Shown here one piece after another: positions 25,105 through 33,543 of a DNA stretch of 64,000 bases. The stretch spans positions 4,278,001-4,342,000 of the forward strand of contig NZ_CP063785.1 of assembly GCF_025860405.1 (NCBI RefSeq). Direction: 5' to 3'. The notes under the pieces were generated by a model. That model ran no database searches. It was not told where the DNA came from and saw nothing but the letters and a program-made list of their open reading frames with translations. Position numbers and translations under genes: made by a program. The DNA comes from Tolypothrix sp. PCC 7712. Lineage in GTDB: Bacteria; Cyanobacteriota; Cyanobacteriia; Cyanobacteriales; Nostocaceae. Position 1 is the stretch's first letter. The number at the start of each line of letters is the position of its first letter.

Positions 25105-26835
25105 TTACTCCTTCGCGCCGTTCTTTTTCAAAATGTCGGCGATCGCCTGATTCTCTGAAGAGAGTTTTTTATCTTTTGGATCGCCAATATACTTTTTAGA
25201 GATCAATTGCAATGGTGTGTTACCATCTTTATCCTCAGCGTTGACATTTGCGCCCTGTTTCAGCAATTGTTCGATAGTTGTTGTTTCGTAACTGTAACTT
25301 AATACTGCTTGATGCAGTGGAGTTCTGCCTTGATTATCTGTGGCGTTGATATTCACTCCCCCTTTAATTAGCTGTTGGATAAGTTGAGGGTCTGTGTTAA
25401 CTCTGCCATAGACTGACTGATTAGTTTTAGATATGGCTAAATGTAGTAAAGTTGCACCACTGCGATCGCGCTGATTGATATCTCCACCTGATTTGAGCAG
25501 TAGTTTGATGATTTGCAGTTGGGAGTTTTGCACTGCTAATTGTAGAGGGGTTTTACCTTCTTGATTCTGGAGGTTAATATCTGCACCTTTAGCAATTAAC
25601 ATTTCGGCTATTTGGTAGTTATCTCTCGGAATATATGGATTGAATGGATCAAGAAATAGTAGGTGTAAGGGTGTATTACCCTGACGATCTGGAAGTTTCA
25701 CATCCGCACCTTGAGTGATTAAAAATTTCGTTCCCTCAAGGTTATAACGACGAATTGTGCATACTAACAAAGACATCCGCTCATTGTCACCATTCGGCGA
25801 TGACTCCATCACTAAAGCATTGGCATTATGTACTTGGTGATAATAGTCTTTGATAGTATCAATATTTTCACATATATTAGAAAGTGGTATAATTCCAAAC
25901 ATACCCAAGATTAGCCATTTGTGAGCATTCAGCAGAGCGATCGCCATTGTCGATGTAGCAATAGTTGCTCCTACTCCAGCGATGGTTTTCCAAGATATAG
26001 GAGTGCTGGCCTTAGCAGCGATCGCCTGCTCACCACTTAAAGCTGCTAAAGCTTCAACAGCAGAACTAAAACGTTCTTCCACATCCGGCTCTAACATTTT
26101 CTCTAACCAGTCAGCAAATTCATCACTAATCTGCACATGGTGACGAAAGTCAATCTTCAGCCGTTCCATTGGCAAATCAGCCGGAGAACGGTGCGTTAGT
26201 AAGAAAAGTATCGTTGCTCCCAAACCATACAAATCAGTAGCAGGTACAGCTTGCCCCCGAAACTGCTCTGGAGCCATATAACCATATGTTCCTACTACCG
26301 TACTACCACGCATAAAGGTATTATAATAGGTATTCTGTACTGCACCAAAATCTACTAAGTAAACCTTTCCATCATCACGGCGGATAATATTTTGGGGTTT
26401 GATGTCCCGATGGATCACAACGGGATTGAGGGAGTGGAGATAGACGAGAATTTCTAAGATTTGCGTGGCTATATATCTAACTTCTTCTTCTGTAGTGCGC
26501 CAACCATCAGCAATTAAGGCTGCTAAAGATTTTCCTGGCGCTTGTGCTTGGACTATGTAGAAACAATGCTCTAATGTAGTCTCTGTGTGAAAATAGCCTA
26601 GATAACTGGGAATTGCCTGATGATGGAGTTGTGCGAGAATTTTCGCCTCTCGTTCAAACAACTCCATCAGCTTCCAATCATTCAACCGATGCAGTGATAA
26701 GGCTTTCAATGCTACCAACTGATGGCTATCTGTATCAAGAGCTAAGTATGTAGTACCGCTACCACCTTCCCCCAAAATTTTGATGATACGGTATCGCTCG
26801 GCAACAATATCTTCTGGTTGATGCAGCAGTTCCAT
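25105..26835 (-). CDS. Serine/threonine protein kinase with ankyrin repeats
   Basis: 576 residues. Kinase domain about 15-270: LGEGGSGTTY, K44 (VALKAL), VIHRDIKPQN, VDFGAV. One or two membrane helices follow (around 285-320, TIAGVGATIATSTMAIALL), so the ankyrin part is on the other side of the membrane. About five ankyrin repeats run from about 345 to the end, with the usual GNTPLHLL, GKTPLQLA, GATLLHLA, GRTPLHQA and GNTPLQLI units. The kinase probably senses or docks partner proteins through the repeats. It is 17 bases before the paralogue at 23648, whose kinase part is nearly the same over most of its length. Confidence 0.93.
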   Translation of the reverse strand: MELLHQPEDIVAERYRIIKILGEGGSGTTYLALDTDSHQLVALKALSLHRLNDWKLMELFEREAKILAQLHHQAIPSYLGYFHTETTLEHCFYIVQAQAPGKSLAALIADGWRTTEEEVRYIATQILEILVYLHSLNPVVIHRDIKPQNIIRRDDGKVYLVDFGAVQNTYYNTFMRGSTVVGTYGYMAPEQFRGQAVPATDLYGLGATILFLLTHRSPADLPMERLKIDFRHHVQISDEFADWLEKMLEPDVEERFSSAVEALAALSGEQAIAAKASTPISWKTIAGVGATIATSTMAIALLNAHKWLILGMFGIIPLSNICENIDTIKDYYHQVHNANALVMESSPNGDNERMSLLVCTIRRYNLEGTKFLITQGADVKLPDRQGNTPLHLLFLDPFNPYIPRDNYQIAEMLIAKGADINLQNQEGKTPLQLAVQNSQLQIIKLLLKSGGDINQRDRSGATLLHLAISKTNQSVYGRVNTDPQLIQQLIKGGVNINATDNQGRTPLHQAVLSYSYETTTIEQLLKQGANVNAEDKDGNTPLQLISKKYIGDPKDKKLSSENQAIADILKKNGAKE

Positions 26836-26928
26836 AGGATTTACACAGTTGGCATAGCGGTGTTGATGATTTATGCTACACCTTGGGTTGAGTAAATTCC
26901 AGTAGCTTGCGTCCAGCTTGACCGAAGA

Positions 26929-26979
26929 GATTTTAGATTTTAGATTTTAGATTAAATCTAAAATCTAAAATCTAAAATC
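26929..26979. repeat. Perfect 25-base inverted repeat built of heptamers
   Basis: gattttagattttagatttt... (26929-26953) and its exact reverse complement (26955-26979) are separated by one base. The arms are themselves 7-base tandem units (ttttaga), so this is an STRR-type repeat folded on itself. Confidence 0.75.
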
Positions 26980-27093
26980 CAAAATTGTCTCGGTCATCAC
27001 CTTCACTCCAGGTTTACCCAAACTGCCCATTTTTTCCAGTAGGCTTTGTACAATTTCCATATAGCTATCGTAAGGAGTGCTTGTTTCTTCTAA
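26965..27093 (-). pseudogene. Short coding-like fragment upstream of the kinases
   Basis: A 42-codon open stretch on the minus strand (ETSTPYDSYMEIVQSLLEKM...) is bounded by stops and runs into the heptamer repeat. It reads like the C-terminal helix of a lost protein but no family is recognised. Confidence 0.25.
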
Positions 27094-27177
27094 TCAGCAC
27101 CCTAATGGATCGATAGCTTTCTTGTCGATTGGTTCAACTCAAAACTGTCCGGAGTATTGACATATGAACTCCACCTG

Positions 27178-28404
27178 TTAAATCAAGATGATTTTCTGAT
27201 CTGGGATATAACTAGGGAAAACATGATTTAGTGTTGTTTGATCAAGCTGTAAGTGACGTTGTAAAACCCCAGAAATTACATCTCGAAAATCGGTAGCGAT
27301 CGCTAAGTCTCTATTCTGGTAAAGTTGGGCTGTTGCTAATCCAGGCCATTCACCATAAACTTTACCACCGCGCACTTTGCCACCCATCACCCACATTACA
27401 TTCCCATGTCCGTGATCGGTGCCACCGTTACCATTTTCTTGTACTGTGCGGCCAAATTCAGACATCACTAAAATTGCTGTATTTTGGTAAATTGGCCCTA
27501 GGGTTTTTACCATCACAGCTAAACCCTCTGCTAATTTTTTCAATCTTTGGGCTAATTGTCCTTGACTACCACCTTGATTCACATGGGTATCCCAACCACC
27601 CACAGCCATAAACCCTAACTCAACTTGAGAATCTTTAACCATCAGTTGGGCTAACCGTTGAGCATTTCTAGCAAAAGCATCTGGTAATGGCGCGCCATTA
27701 TTTGCCATCTTCATTTCCGCATCCAAATCTTTCATGATGGCTTGATGCGCCATCCGTCCTTCTTGATAAGTTTGGCTTAAACGATCATGACCGCCATAAA
27801 GTCTGTCAAATGCTGCACCTATCTGTGGGCGATCTAGTAACAGAGAATTATTTCCTCTTCTCCCTGATGGTAAACTGGCTACCGACATTTGACCATGCAA
27901 AATCTGTGGAATTGTTTCTCCGACATTCACTGCTTGGATGGGTGTTTTGTGGGAAATAGTAGCTAATAAACGATTCATCCAACCATCCCCAGTCTTCTTT
28001 GTCCCAGGAATGCCGCTTTCCATATAATATTGAGCATCAAAGTGGGAGCGGGTGGGATCGGGAGAACCACAAGCATGGACAAATGCCAGATTACCCTGTT
28101 CCCAGAGAGGCATCAAGGAACTTAAGGCTGGATGTAAGCCAAAATTTCCATCTAAATCTAGAACTCCTCCTGGTTTTCCTGGTTGGGGGATAGCAATTTT
28201 TGGTCTTGCTTGATAATAAGCTGTCTCTGAGTAGGGAACCACCACGCTTAAGCCATCAACTGCGCCACGGAGAAAAATCACAATCAAGCGTTTTTGATTG
28301 TTATTCTTGCTAGCAGATCTAGCAACCCAAGCATTAGTTCCTATGGCGGCTATGGCTGAGGCGGAAAACATTCCTGCTTGCAAGAGAAAGTTGCGTCTTT
28401 TCAT
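27178..28404 (-). CDS. DUF1501 family exported protein (Tat signal)
   Basis: 408 residues from the ATG at 28404; an in-frame GTG or ATG ten codons upstream is less likely. The N-terminus MKRRNFLLQAGMFSASA is a twin-arginine signal, so the folded protein is exported to the periplasm. The body follows the DUF1501 pattern: IVIFLRGAVDGLSVVVPY near the start, DPTRSHFDAQYYME, WDTHVNQGG, VMSEFGRTVQENG and GTDHGHGN, with several Asp/His residues that suggest a metal-dependent alkaline-phosphatase-like fold. Function unknown. It is the last gene of a sigma/anti-sigma operon and the usual partner of DUF1800 proteins. Confidence 0.9.
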   Translation of the reverse strand: MKRRNFLLQAGMFSASAIAAIGTNAWVARSASKNNNQKRLIVIFLRGAVDGLSVVVPYSETAYYQARPKIAIPQPGKPGGVLDLDGNFGLHPALSSLMPLWEQGNLAFVHACGSPDPTRSHFDAQYYMESGIPGTKKTGDGWMNRLLATISHKTPIQAVNVGETIPQILHGQMSVASLPSGRRGNNSLLLDRPQIGAAFDRLYGGHDRLSQTYQEGRMAHQAIMKDLDAEMKMANNGAPLPDAFARNAQRLAQLMVKDSQVELGFMAVGGWDTHVNQGGSQGQLAQRLKKLAEGLAVMVKTLGPIYQNTAILVMSEFGRTVQENGNGGTDHGHGNVMWVMGGKVRGGKVYGEWPGLATAQLYQNRDLAIATDFRDVISGVLQRHLQLDQTTLNHVFPSYIPDQKIILI

Positions 28405-28435
28405 ATAATTTTGGTTTTGTGGATTAAGCACCAAG

Positions 28436-28519
28436 TTCTGAGGTAGAAGATTTCTGTTTGAAACGAGAATTGTCGAGTTCTGAGGTGGAAGTTTTGGGTT
28501 CCGAACTGCAATTGTCGAG
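28436..28519. repeat. Two tandem copies of a 42-base unit
   Basis: 28436-28477 and 28478-28519 both begin ttctgaggt and end aattgtcgag and agree at about 32 of 42 positions. They lie just upstream of the DUF1501 gene (minus strand), so they could be duplicated regulatory sites or plain repeats. Confidence 0.5.
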
Positions 28520-28614
28520 TTATTAAGACTGTGAAATCAGTCAGTAAAGATAATCTTTGTACATCTAACTCACAAAATTGTCCTTAAGTCTCCTGCAAGC
28601 TTGAGATTTTGAGA

Positions 28615-30141
28615 TTAACGACGCATAAATTCCGGACTACCTAAGATTAAAGCTGCGTGGAGTTGTCGCGGACTAGAGGCGATCGCACTTTGGGTTTGAG
28701 GAGATAAAGAATTACCTAATGTACTCGTGAGTTGTAAGCTATCTATGGGAGATGGTTTGACCTTAGCTACTGGCAGAGTTACTCCTGAGACATTGTTACC
28801 TACATTTATCGGAGTTGGTAAACTTGAGAGCGGTAATCTACCACTAGCGATCGCAGTGGCAAAGTTAAGACGGCGAGTCATTGCATCAGGATTCAACCAT
28901 GCTGTTTCTGTGTTTTTATAGCCATCTGGAGTTGGACAACCATAAACAGGCATATCTAACTGTTGAAGTAAATTAAATATTGGTTTTGTGTTGTTAACTT
29001 CCACCCCTGTAGCTCGCACTGCAGAGATAGCATACTGATAGGGTGTTTTAAACTTGGCATTAAAGTTTTTACTGTCCCAAAATTCAGAACTGTGAAATAA
29101 AGTATCGAGGACATCGCGAATATTTCCATCAGTAGCAAGATAGCGCTGTGTTAGACGATCTACTAAAGTTGTGGGTGGGCGATCGCTGACAAAATACTGA
29201 GCTAGTTCGTAGCTAAGATGACGGGCTGTAGCGGGGCTACGCGCTAAAATATCTAAGGCTTGTTCTCCTTCTGCTTCACCACCGCCTTTAATAGTGGTTT
29301 TGAGAAAAACTTTGTCGCTAGAATCGTGGCGTTTGGGGTCAAAGTAAAATCCAAAACTATGACTATTTTGCTGATTGGGACGAGCAATTCCCCAACCCGT
29401 CAAAATCTTTGCCAAAGCGATCACATCTTGCTGGGTATAGCCACCATCTACGCCGAGAGTGTGTAATTCCATTAACTCACGGGCATAGTTCTCATTTAAA
29501 CCCTGAAATCTACCACGAGCGCCAGGGCTATGAGGGGCAGTATTTTGCCAATTATCTAGATAATACAGCATAGCCGGATGATGTGCGGTTGCACCTAACA
29601 AGTCACGGAAGCGCCCCAGCGCATAGGGTCTAATGGCTTGCTGTTCGTAGGCTCCTACTAAAAGGCGAGTGCGTCCCTTGGCAGCATCCACATTAAAATG
29701 GTTGTACCAAAAGTCCACCATGACTTCTTGCAGTTGTCTAGGACTATTAGTCGCCCGTAATAATCTGGCTTGAATTGCTTCTTGAAGCACACCTCTGGCT
29801 TTTTGTTGTGCAGCTTTCTTGATTTCTGGGCTGGATTTTGGCGTGGTTACACCATCAGCCAATAGTTGCATTGGCTTTAAGCTGAGAGTTTTTAGTTGTG
29901 CTAGTTGATTTTCCAGACTGGATGATTCCGGGATACTTTCAGGTGAAAGTTGCTCTTTAATATAGCGTTCTACACCAATAGACTCTACCCGTTGCACATC
30001 TCCAGGGCGAGGCCCAAAACTCAAGCGGTTAATTATATGTAAAACTTTGGGATCAACAGATTGTGGCGCTGCATTACTAGGCGTAACCCCAACGAGTAAA
30101 ATTAACAGCGACATCACAAAGAATCTTGGTTTTGCAGTCAT
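28615..30141 (-). CDS. DUF1800 family exported protein
   Basis: 508 residues from the ATG at 30141, 37 bases after the upstream gene; a start 22 codons earlier would overlap that gene. MTAKPRFFVMSLLILLVGV is a Sec signal. The body has DUF1800 features: HIINRLSFGPRPGDVQRV at the start, FWYNHFNVDAAKGR, ENYARELMELHTLGVDGGYT and GWGIARPNQ. DUF1800 and DUF1501 proteins are commonly encoded side by side in bacteria; their biochemical role is unknown. Here both hang on a stress-type sigma factor operon, so they may be cell-envelope factors made under stress. Confidence 0.9.
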   Translation of the reverse strand: MTAKPRFFVMSLLILLVGVTPSNAAPQSVDPKVLHIINRLSFGPRPGDVQRVESIGVERYIKEQLSPESIPESSSLENQLAQLKTLSLKPMQLLADGVTTPKSSPEIKKAAQQKARGVLQEAIQARLLRATNSPRQLQEVMVDFWYNHFNVDAAKGRTRLLVGAYEQQAIRPYALGRFRDLLGATAHHPAMLYYLDNWQNTAPHSPGARGRFQGLNENYARELMELHTLGVDGGYTQQDVIALAKILTGWGIARPNQQNSHSFGFYFDPKRHDSSDKVFLKTTIKGGGEAEGEQALDILARSPATARHLSYELAQYFVSDRPPTTLVDRLTQRYLATDGNIRDVLDTLFHSSEFWDSKNFNAKFKTPYQYAISAVRATGVEVNNTKPIFNLLQQLDMPVYGCPTPDGYKNTETAWLNPDAMTRRLNFATAIASGRLPLSSLPTPINVGNNVSGVTLPVAKVKPSPIDSLQLTSTLGNSLSPQTQSAIASSPRQLHAALILGSPEFMRR

Positions 30142-30178
30142 AGGACTATTTTTAATTAATTGCAAGATAAAAGAATTG

Positions 30179-30625
30179 TTATTTTGACTTGTATAAATGT
30201 TCAGCAAACTTCTGTCTTTGCTCTACAGTTAAAATCTCGCGAATTGCCAAGGTATTTTCAAACTGAGCATCAGCTAGTTGTTGCTTGAGGACTTTCAGTT
30301 GGTTGTATTTTGTTAGCACTTGTTGTTTAGAGGCTGTTCCTGCCAATAAATTGCGTAATTCTTGCTGCGCTTGCTGCACCGCTTGTCTTTTGGGCTTAAT
30401 TTGACTTTGGGATTGACTCCGAATTTGCTTCATTTGTTGGACTTGTGCAGATGTTAAATTCAACTCCTGAAGCCAACCTGATTGGGGACGACGCGGTTTT
30501 GATAAATTTGTAGAATTTTGAGCTAAATTTTCTCCGAAAAATGAACCCCTTGCTTGAGCAAAAGCACTAGCACCACTAAGTGCAATAATTATCGCTGTAA
30601 TCAGAGACAAACGACGTAAAGACAT
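30179..30625 (-). CDS. Spy/CpxP-like periplasmic protein with LTxxQ motifs
   Basis: 148 residues with a Sec signal (MSLRRLSLITAIIIALSGASAFAQA). Two LTxxQ-type motifs (LNLTSAQVQQM near 58 and ILTVEQRQKF near 135) frame a long Gln-rich coiled-coil, as in Spy and CpxP, which bind unfolded proteins or metals in the periplasm. It is between the anti-sigma gene (28 bases upstream) and DUF1800. In this setting it is probably both a target and a feedback sensor of the sigma system. Confidence 0.8.
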   Translation of the reverse strand: MSLRRLSLITAIIIALSGASAFAQARGSFFGENLAQNSTNLSKPRRPQSGWLQELNLTSAQVQQMKQIRSQSQSQIKPKRQAVQQAQQELRNLLAGTASKQQVLTKYNQLKVLKQQLADAQFENTLAIREILTVEQRQKFAEHLYKSK

Positions 30626-30652
30626 AGAATTTATCTCCTAAAATTCCCTAAA

Positions 30653-30997
30653 TTAATCAGAACTATAATCTGTAAAATGCCATACGTAACTGCCTGTATG
30701 TTCGCTGACTGTACCTTGCCAATTACTGTCAATGAAAGCTTCTAAATTTGCTAGTTCTGCTGCACTTGGTTTAGCCGGTGCTAAAACTTTGTAGCTAACT
30801 ACAGCAGCTAATAAGGAAGCCGCGATCGCAGGCGGAACTAACCACAGTCTTGGCAAACGGCGTTGAGGTTGGACTGCAAAAGTTTGCACCTGTTGTAATA
30901 TTTGCTGTTCTAAATCAGGCGTAGCTGGGGGGACTGGCGGACGATGCTGACGCAGAAAATTCACCAGATTTTGCTCATCATCAGGAAATTGGGTCAT
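30653..30997 (-). CDS. Putative membrane anti-sigma factor
   Basis: 114 residues. A cytoplasmic N-terminus of about 45 residues rich in charged and Gln residues is followed by one membrane helix (LWLVPPAIAASLLAAVV, near 47-63) and a periplasmic tail of about 45 residues. There is no HxxxCxxC zinc motif, so it is not a ZAS-type anti-sigma. The start overlaps the stop of the sigma gene by four bases (ATGA), a strong sign of coupled translation and of a sigma/anti-sigma pair. Identity as anti-sigma is inferred from this arrangement. Confidence 0.7.
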   Translation of the reverse strand: MTQFPDDEQNLVNFLRQHRPPVPPATPDLEQQILQQVQTFAVQPQRRLPRLWLVPPAIAASLLAAVVSYKVLAPAKPSAAELANLEAFIDSNWQGTVSEHTGSYVWHFTDYSSD

Positions 30998-31587
30998 AGT
31001 TGCACTCCTTGTTGTTGCAGAAATTGGCGCATAGCCGCACGAGCATGAAACAGACGAGACTTCACGGTTCCTATGGGAATAGAAAGGATTTCTGCTATCT
31101 CTTTTTGTGGCACTTCCTCTAAGTCATGCAACACTAGTATTGTGCGATGGTCAAAACTTAAGTTAATTAACCCTTGTTGCACCAAGTCTTGATAATGCAA
31201 AGCCATCAAATCTGGAGCTTCTTGTTGGCTTGGAGTATTTACCGTCAGCGCTTGTAATTGAGTCCGTCTTTTAACTTCCGCTTGTCGCTGATCGCAAGCT
31301 AAATTCCAAGCAATGCGATATAGCCAAGTCGAGAATTTTGCTGTTTGGCGAAATTTGGGCAATCCTTTCCAAGCTCTAACAAATACCTCCTGCACTAAAT
31401 CATCTAGGCTAGATGGTTCACATTGAGACAAAATCGACCTCACCCGTTGCTGATGGCGACGATAAAGTAGCCCGTAGCTTTGGATCTCACCTTGCAAGCA
31501 CTGCTTTACCAGATCGCTATCAGGTTCGCTTGTGGAGTTGCTGGGAAATTGCCCATTATTTGAAAGCTTGATTGGCACAACTAACAC
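30994..31587 (-). CDS. ECF-type RNA polymerase sigma factor
   Basis: 197 residues; the GTG at 31587 has GGAGGAGA about ten bases upstream, which decides the start. Region 2 shows SLDDLVQEVFVRAWKGLPKF and TWLYRIAWNLACDQR, and region 4 shows the helix-turn-helix PQKEIAEILSIPIGTVKSRL. It lacks sigma regions 1 and 3, as ECF factors do. Next to a membrane anti-sigma and a Spy-like protein, it probably responds to envelope stress and drives its own operon, which continues through DUF1800 and DUF1501. Confidence 0.92.
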   Translation of the reverse strand: MLVVPIKLSNNGQFPSNSTSEPDSDLVKQCLQGEIQSYGLLYRRHQQRVRSILSQCEPSSLDDLVQEVFVRAWKGLPKFRQTAKFSTWLYRIAWNLACDQRQAEVKRRTQLQALTVNTPSQQEAPDLMALHYQDLVQQGLINLSFDHRTILVLHDLEEVPQKEIAEILSIPIGTVKSRLFHARAAMRQFLQQQGVQL

Positions 31588-32036
31588 CTGAGGCGCTCTC
31601 CTCCATCCGTTTTTAGCTTGTATTTATTAGACCGGATGGTAAAGCAAAAGGTTCAATAACTCGCTGAATCTTTTATTGCTTAACACGAGCAGGTTGATCG
31701 CCGTGACCTGGAGCAAGTTTACCAATGGCAAACAAATAACGGTAGAGACTGCTTGGCGCTGGGAATGGGAAAGAGTTCTTAACTATGCAAGTAGTTGAGA
31801 GTATTCCTTGCAGGATTTGCCTTAAAGACTTCCAATTTCAAAATGGCACTTTTGTGCCAATAACTTGGTGATTTTTTGCAAACTATTAACGGCTCAGTAA
31901 GAGTAAACTATTAAATCCTTGTAATTAGATGACAGGTTGAGCAACATGCAATATTCCAAGTAGCGGCTAGACTATAATCCACAGTACCAACTATGACCAA
32001 CCTAAAATCAAGTCCTAAACTTCATCCAGATAAATA
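31588..32036. other. Divergent promoter region with TGGCAC palindrome
   Basis: No gene. It separates the sigma operon (minus) from the CHASE2 signalling genes (plus). A palindrome tggcac-tttt-gtgcca lies at 31844-31859 and a similar one at 35513-35530. No clear sigma-70 boxes could be assigned. Confidence 0.5.
31844..31859. promoter_or_regulatory. Palindrome TGGCAC-N4-GTGCCA, candidate operator
   Basis: Perfect 6-base arms with a 4-base T-rich loop, 178 bases upstream of the first gene of the signalling trio. The related site at 35513-35530 has the same half-site core (TTGGCA) and the same 4-base spacer. May be a binding site or a hairpin. Confidence 0.35.
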
Positions 32037-32741
32037 ATGTCTTTTATATTGATATCTATAGTTGGAATTACTGTAATTTCAATTTTACTGTGGTTGCTCG
32101 CATCCAACTACAGAACTCAAAGAGCATTAAGGTGGTGGCATAGTAGGCAATTAGCAAGGATGCGTCAGGAAGGAGAAGCTATCCGTAATGGAGTGCTACA
32201 AAATACATTTGTTCTGCGTCGGCATTTGGAGTCTCCTTTACCTACTAGTTTTGAGAGTCAGCATAAATTAAACACACACTATTTAGAAAATATCGAAAAA
32301 TTCCATTATTCCATTAAAGAACTAAGTGACTATTTATATCCTGCTTATGTTGATGAGAGTTTACCTTTAGCAATTCGGCATGTGCTAGATACCTGGAATA
32401 AGCGCTTTCCCGGCTTAAATATAGAGTGCGAGCTACCAAATGAATGGCGCGAGGAATCGAGCGATCGCAGTCAAGTAATTTTGATAGGACTAGAGGAATT
32501 ACTTGTTTGGAGCGTATCGAATAATTCAAATAATTTTTCTCTATTCGTCAGTTTAAGACCACAAGGAAACTGGAACGAATTGATGATTAAATTTATAGAT
32601 TTAGATGTATCTAAATCTACTTTGACCGCAGCTACTACAGATGATTTACTTCACCTCTGCCGTGCTTTGAAATTTTGGCTATCCGGTAAGTGTTCTCGCT
32701 ACCGACAACATCAGGCAGAAATTTGGTACTTGCGTTGGTAA
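32037..32741 (+). CDS. Degenerate histidine kinase (pseudokinase) with membrane anchor
   Basis: 234 residues with one N-terminal membrane helix (about 2-22). Residues 48-62 (EAIRNGVLQNTFVLRR) line up with the dimerisation helix of the CHASE2 kinase encoded two genes on (IIHNGPLQTIARML), but the phospho-acceptor His is Arg (R50). The rest resembles a reduced ATPase half without recognisable G-boxes (N/D-G-x-G absent). It therefore probably cannot autophosphorylate and may be a dimer partner or a modulator of the true kinase. It is 91 bases before the response regulator. Confidence 0.7.
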   Translation: MSFILISIVGITVISILLWLLASNYRTQRALRWWHSRQLARMRQEGEAIRNGVLQNTFVLRRHLESPLPTSFESQHKLNTHYLENIEKFHYSIKELSDYLYPAYVDESLPLAIRHVLDTWNKRFPGLNIECELPNEWREESSDRSQVILIGLEELLVWSVSNNSNNFSLFVSLRPQGNWNELMIKFIDLDVSKSTLTAATTDDLLHLCRALKFWLSGKCSRYRQHQAEIWYLRW

Positions 32742-32832
32742 TGTCTTAAATGAGACTCTAAAAAAGAATAAATTTGGTAATTTGACGCTTTGATTGAAAA
32801 ATCGTCATTTTCTGTAGCTTATTAGGTGATTA

Positions 32833-33504
32833 ATGATGTCCAAGGCAATTCCCGTAAAAAATTTGACATTTTTGGTGGTTGATGATCAAGAGTTAGCGTT
32901 ATACGCAACAATCAATGTCTTGAAACCGCAGTATCCAAATGCAGAGATTATCGAAGCTCACACTGCACAAGAAGCACTCAACCTGATAGTAAATAATTTG
33001 CCCGACTTGGCTATTGTTGATTTGTCAATGCCAGAGACAGCAGGCGAATCGGCCCGAACTGATGCGGGAATTCAGCTATTGCGGACGTTAATGGAGAAGT
33101 ATCGCAGTCTCAATATTGTAGTGCAAAGTGCCTATCCTCGCTCTTTAATTCGTTTAAAACCTTTAATTAGCAGTCATGAAGGAGGGTTTACCGTTGCAGA
33201 TAAAAGTTTATCAATGAAGGAGATGTTAACTAAGGTCGATTGGGCACTTAATGGTGTAATTTATACTCCCAAGGAAATGCGTGTAGTGATAGAGGTAAAA
33301 CCGGAATGGTTGGAGATGTTGGAGTTGGCTTTTAATAAGGGGTTACAAGATAAGGAGATTGCCAAACAAATGCAGATTGCAGAACGCACAGTCCGTCACT
33401 ACTGGAAAAATGTTCAGGATGTTTTGGAAGTTTACCCAAATGAAGGTCAAAATCTACGGATTCAAACAGAAATTCGGGCAAGGGAAGAAGGTTTAATAGA
33501 TTAA
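32833..33504 (+). CDS. Response regulator, REC domain with LuxR-like HTH
   Basis: 223 residues. The receiver domain (about 10-135) has the acidic pair D17-D18 in VVDDQE and the phosphorylation Asp D63 in IVDLSMP. The C-terminal part holds a helix-turn-helix (LQDKEIAKQMQIAERTVRHY, about 175-195). The usual Lys of the receiver is not clearly placed, though a Lys lies near residue 129. It should bind DNA on phosphorylation by the adjacent CHASE2 kinase. Candidate targets nearby are the TGGCA palindromes at 31844 and 35513, but that is a guess. Confidence 0.88.
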   Translation: MMSKAIPVKNLTFLVVDDQELALYATINVLKPQYPNAEIIEAHTAQEALNLIVNNLPDLAIVDLSMPETAGESARTDAGIQLLRTLMEKYRSLNIVVQSAYPRSLIRLKPLISSHEGGFTVADKSLSMKEMLTKVDWALNGVIYTPKEMRVVIEVKPEWLEMLELAFNKGLQDKEIAKQMQIAERTVRHYWKNVQDVLEVYPNEGQNLRIQTEIRAREEGLID

Positions 33505-33543
33505 TTTTTGGCTGCGAATTAAGGTCATTTTATATTCAGAAAT

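Larger units (their letters stand above)
26836..27177. other. Gap between ankyrin kinase and DUF1501 gene
   Basis: Holds the 51-base heptamer palindrome and the short coding-like fragment described separately. No other gene or clear promoter was seen. Confidence 0.45.
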
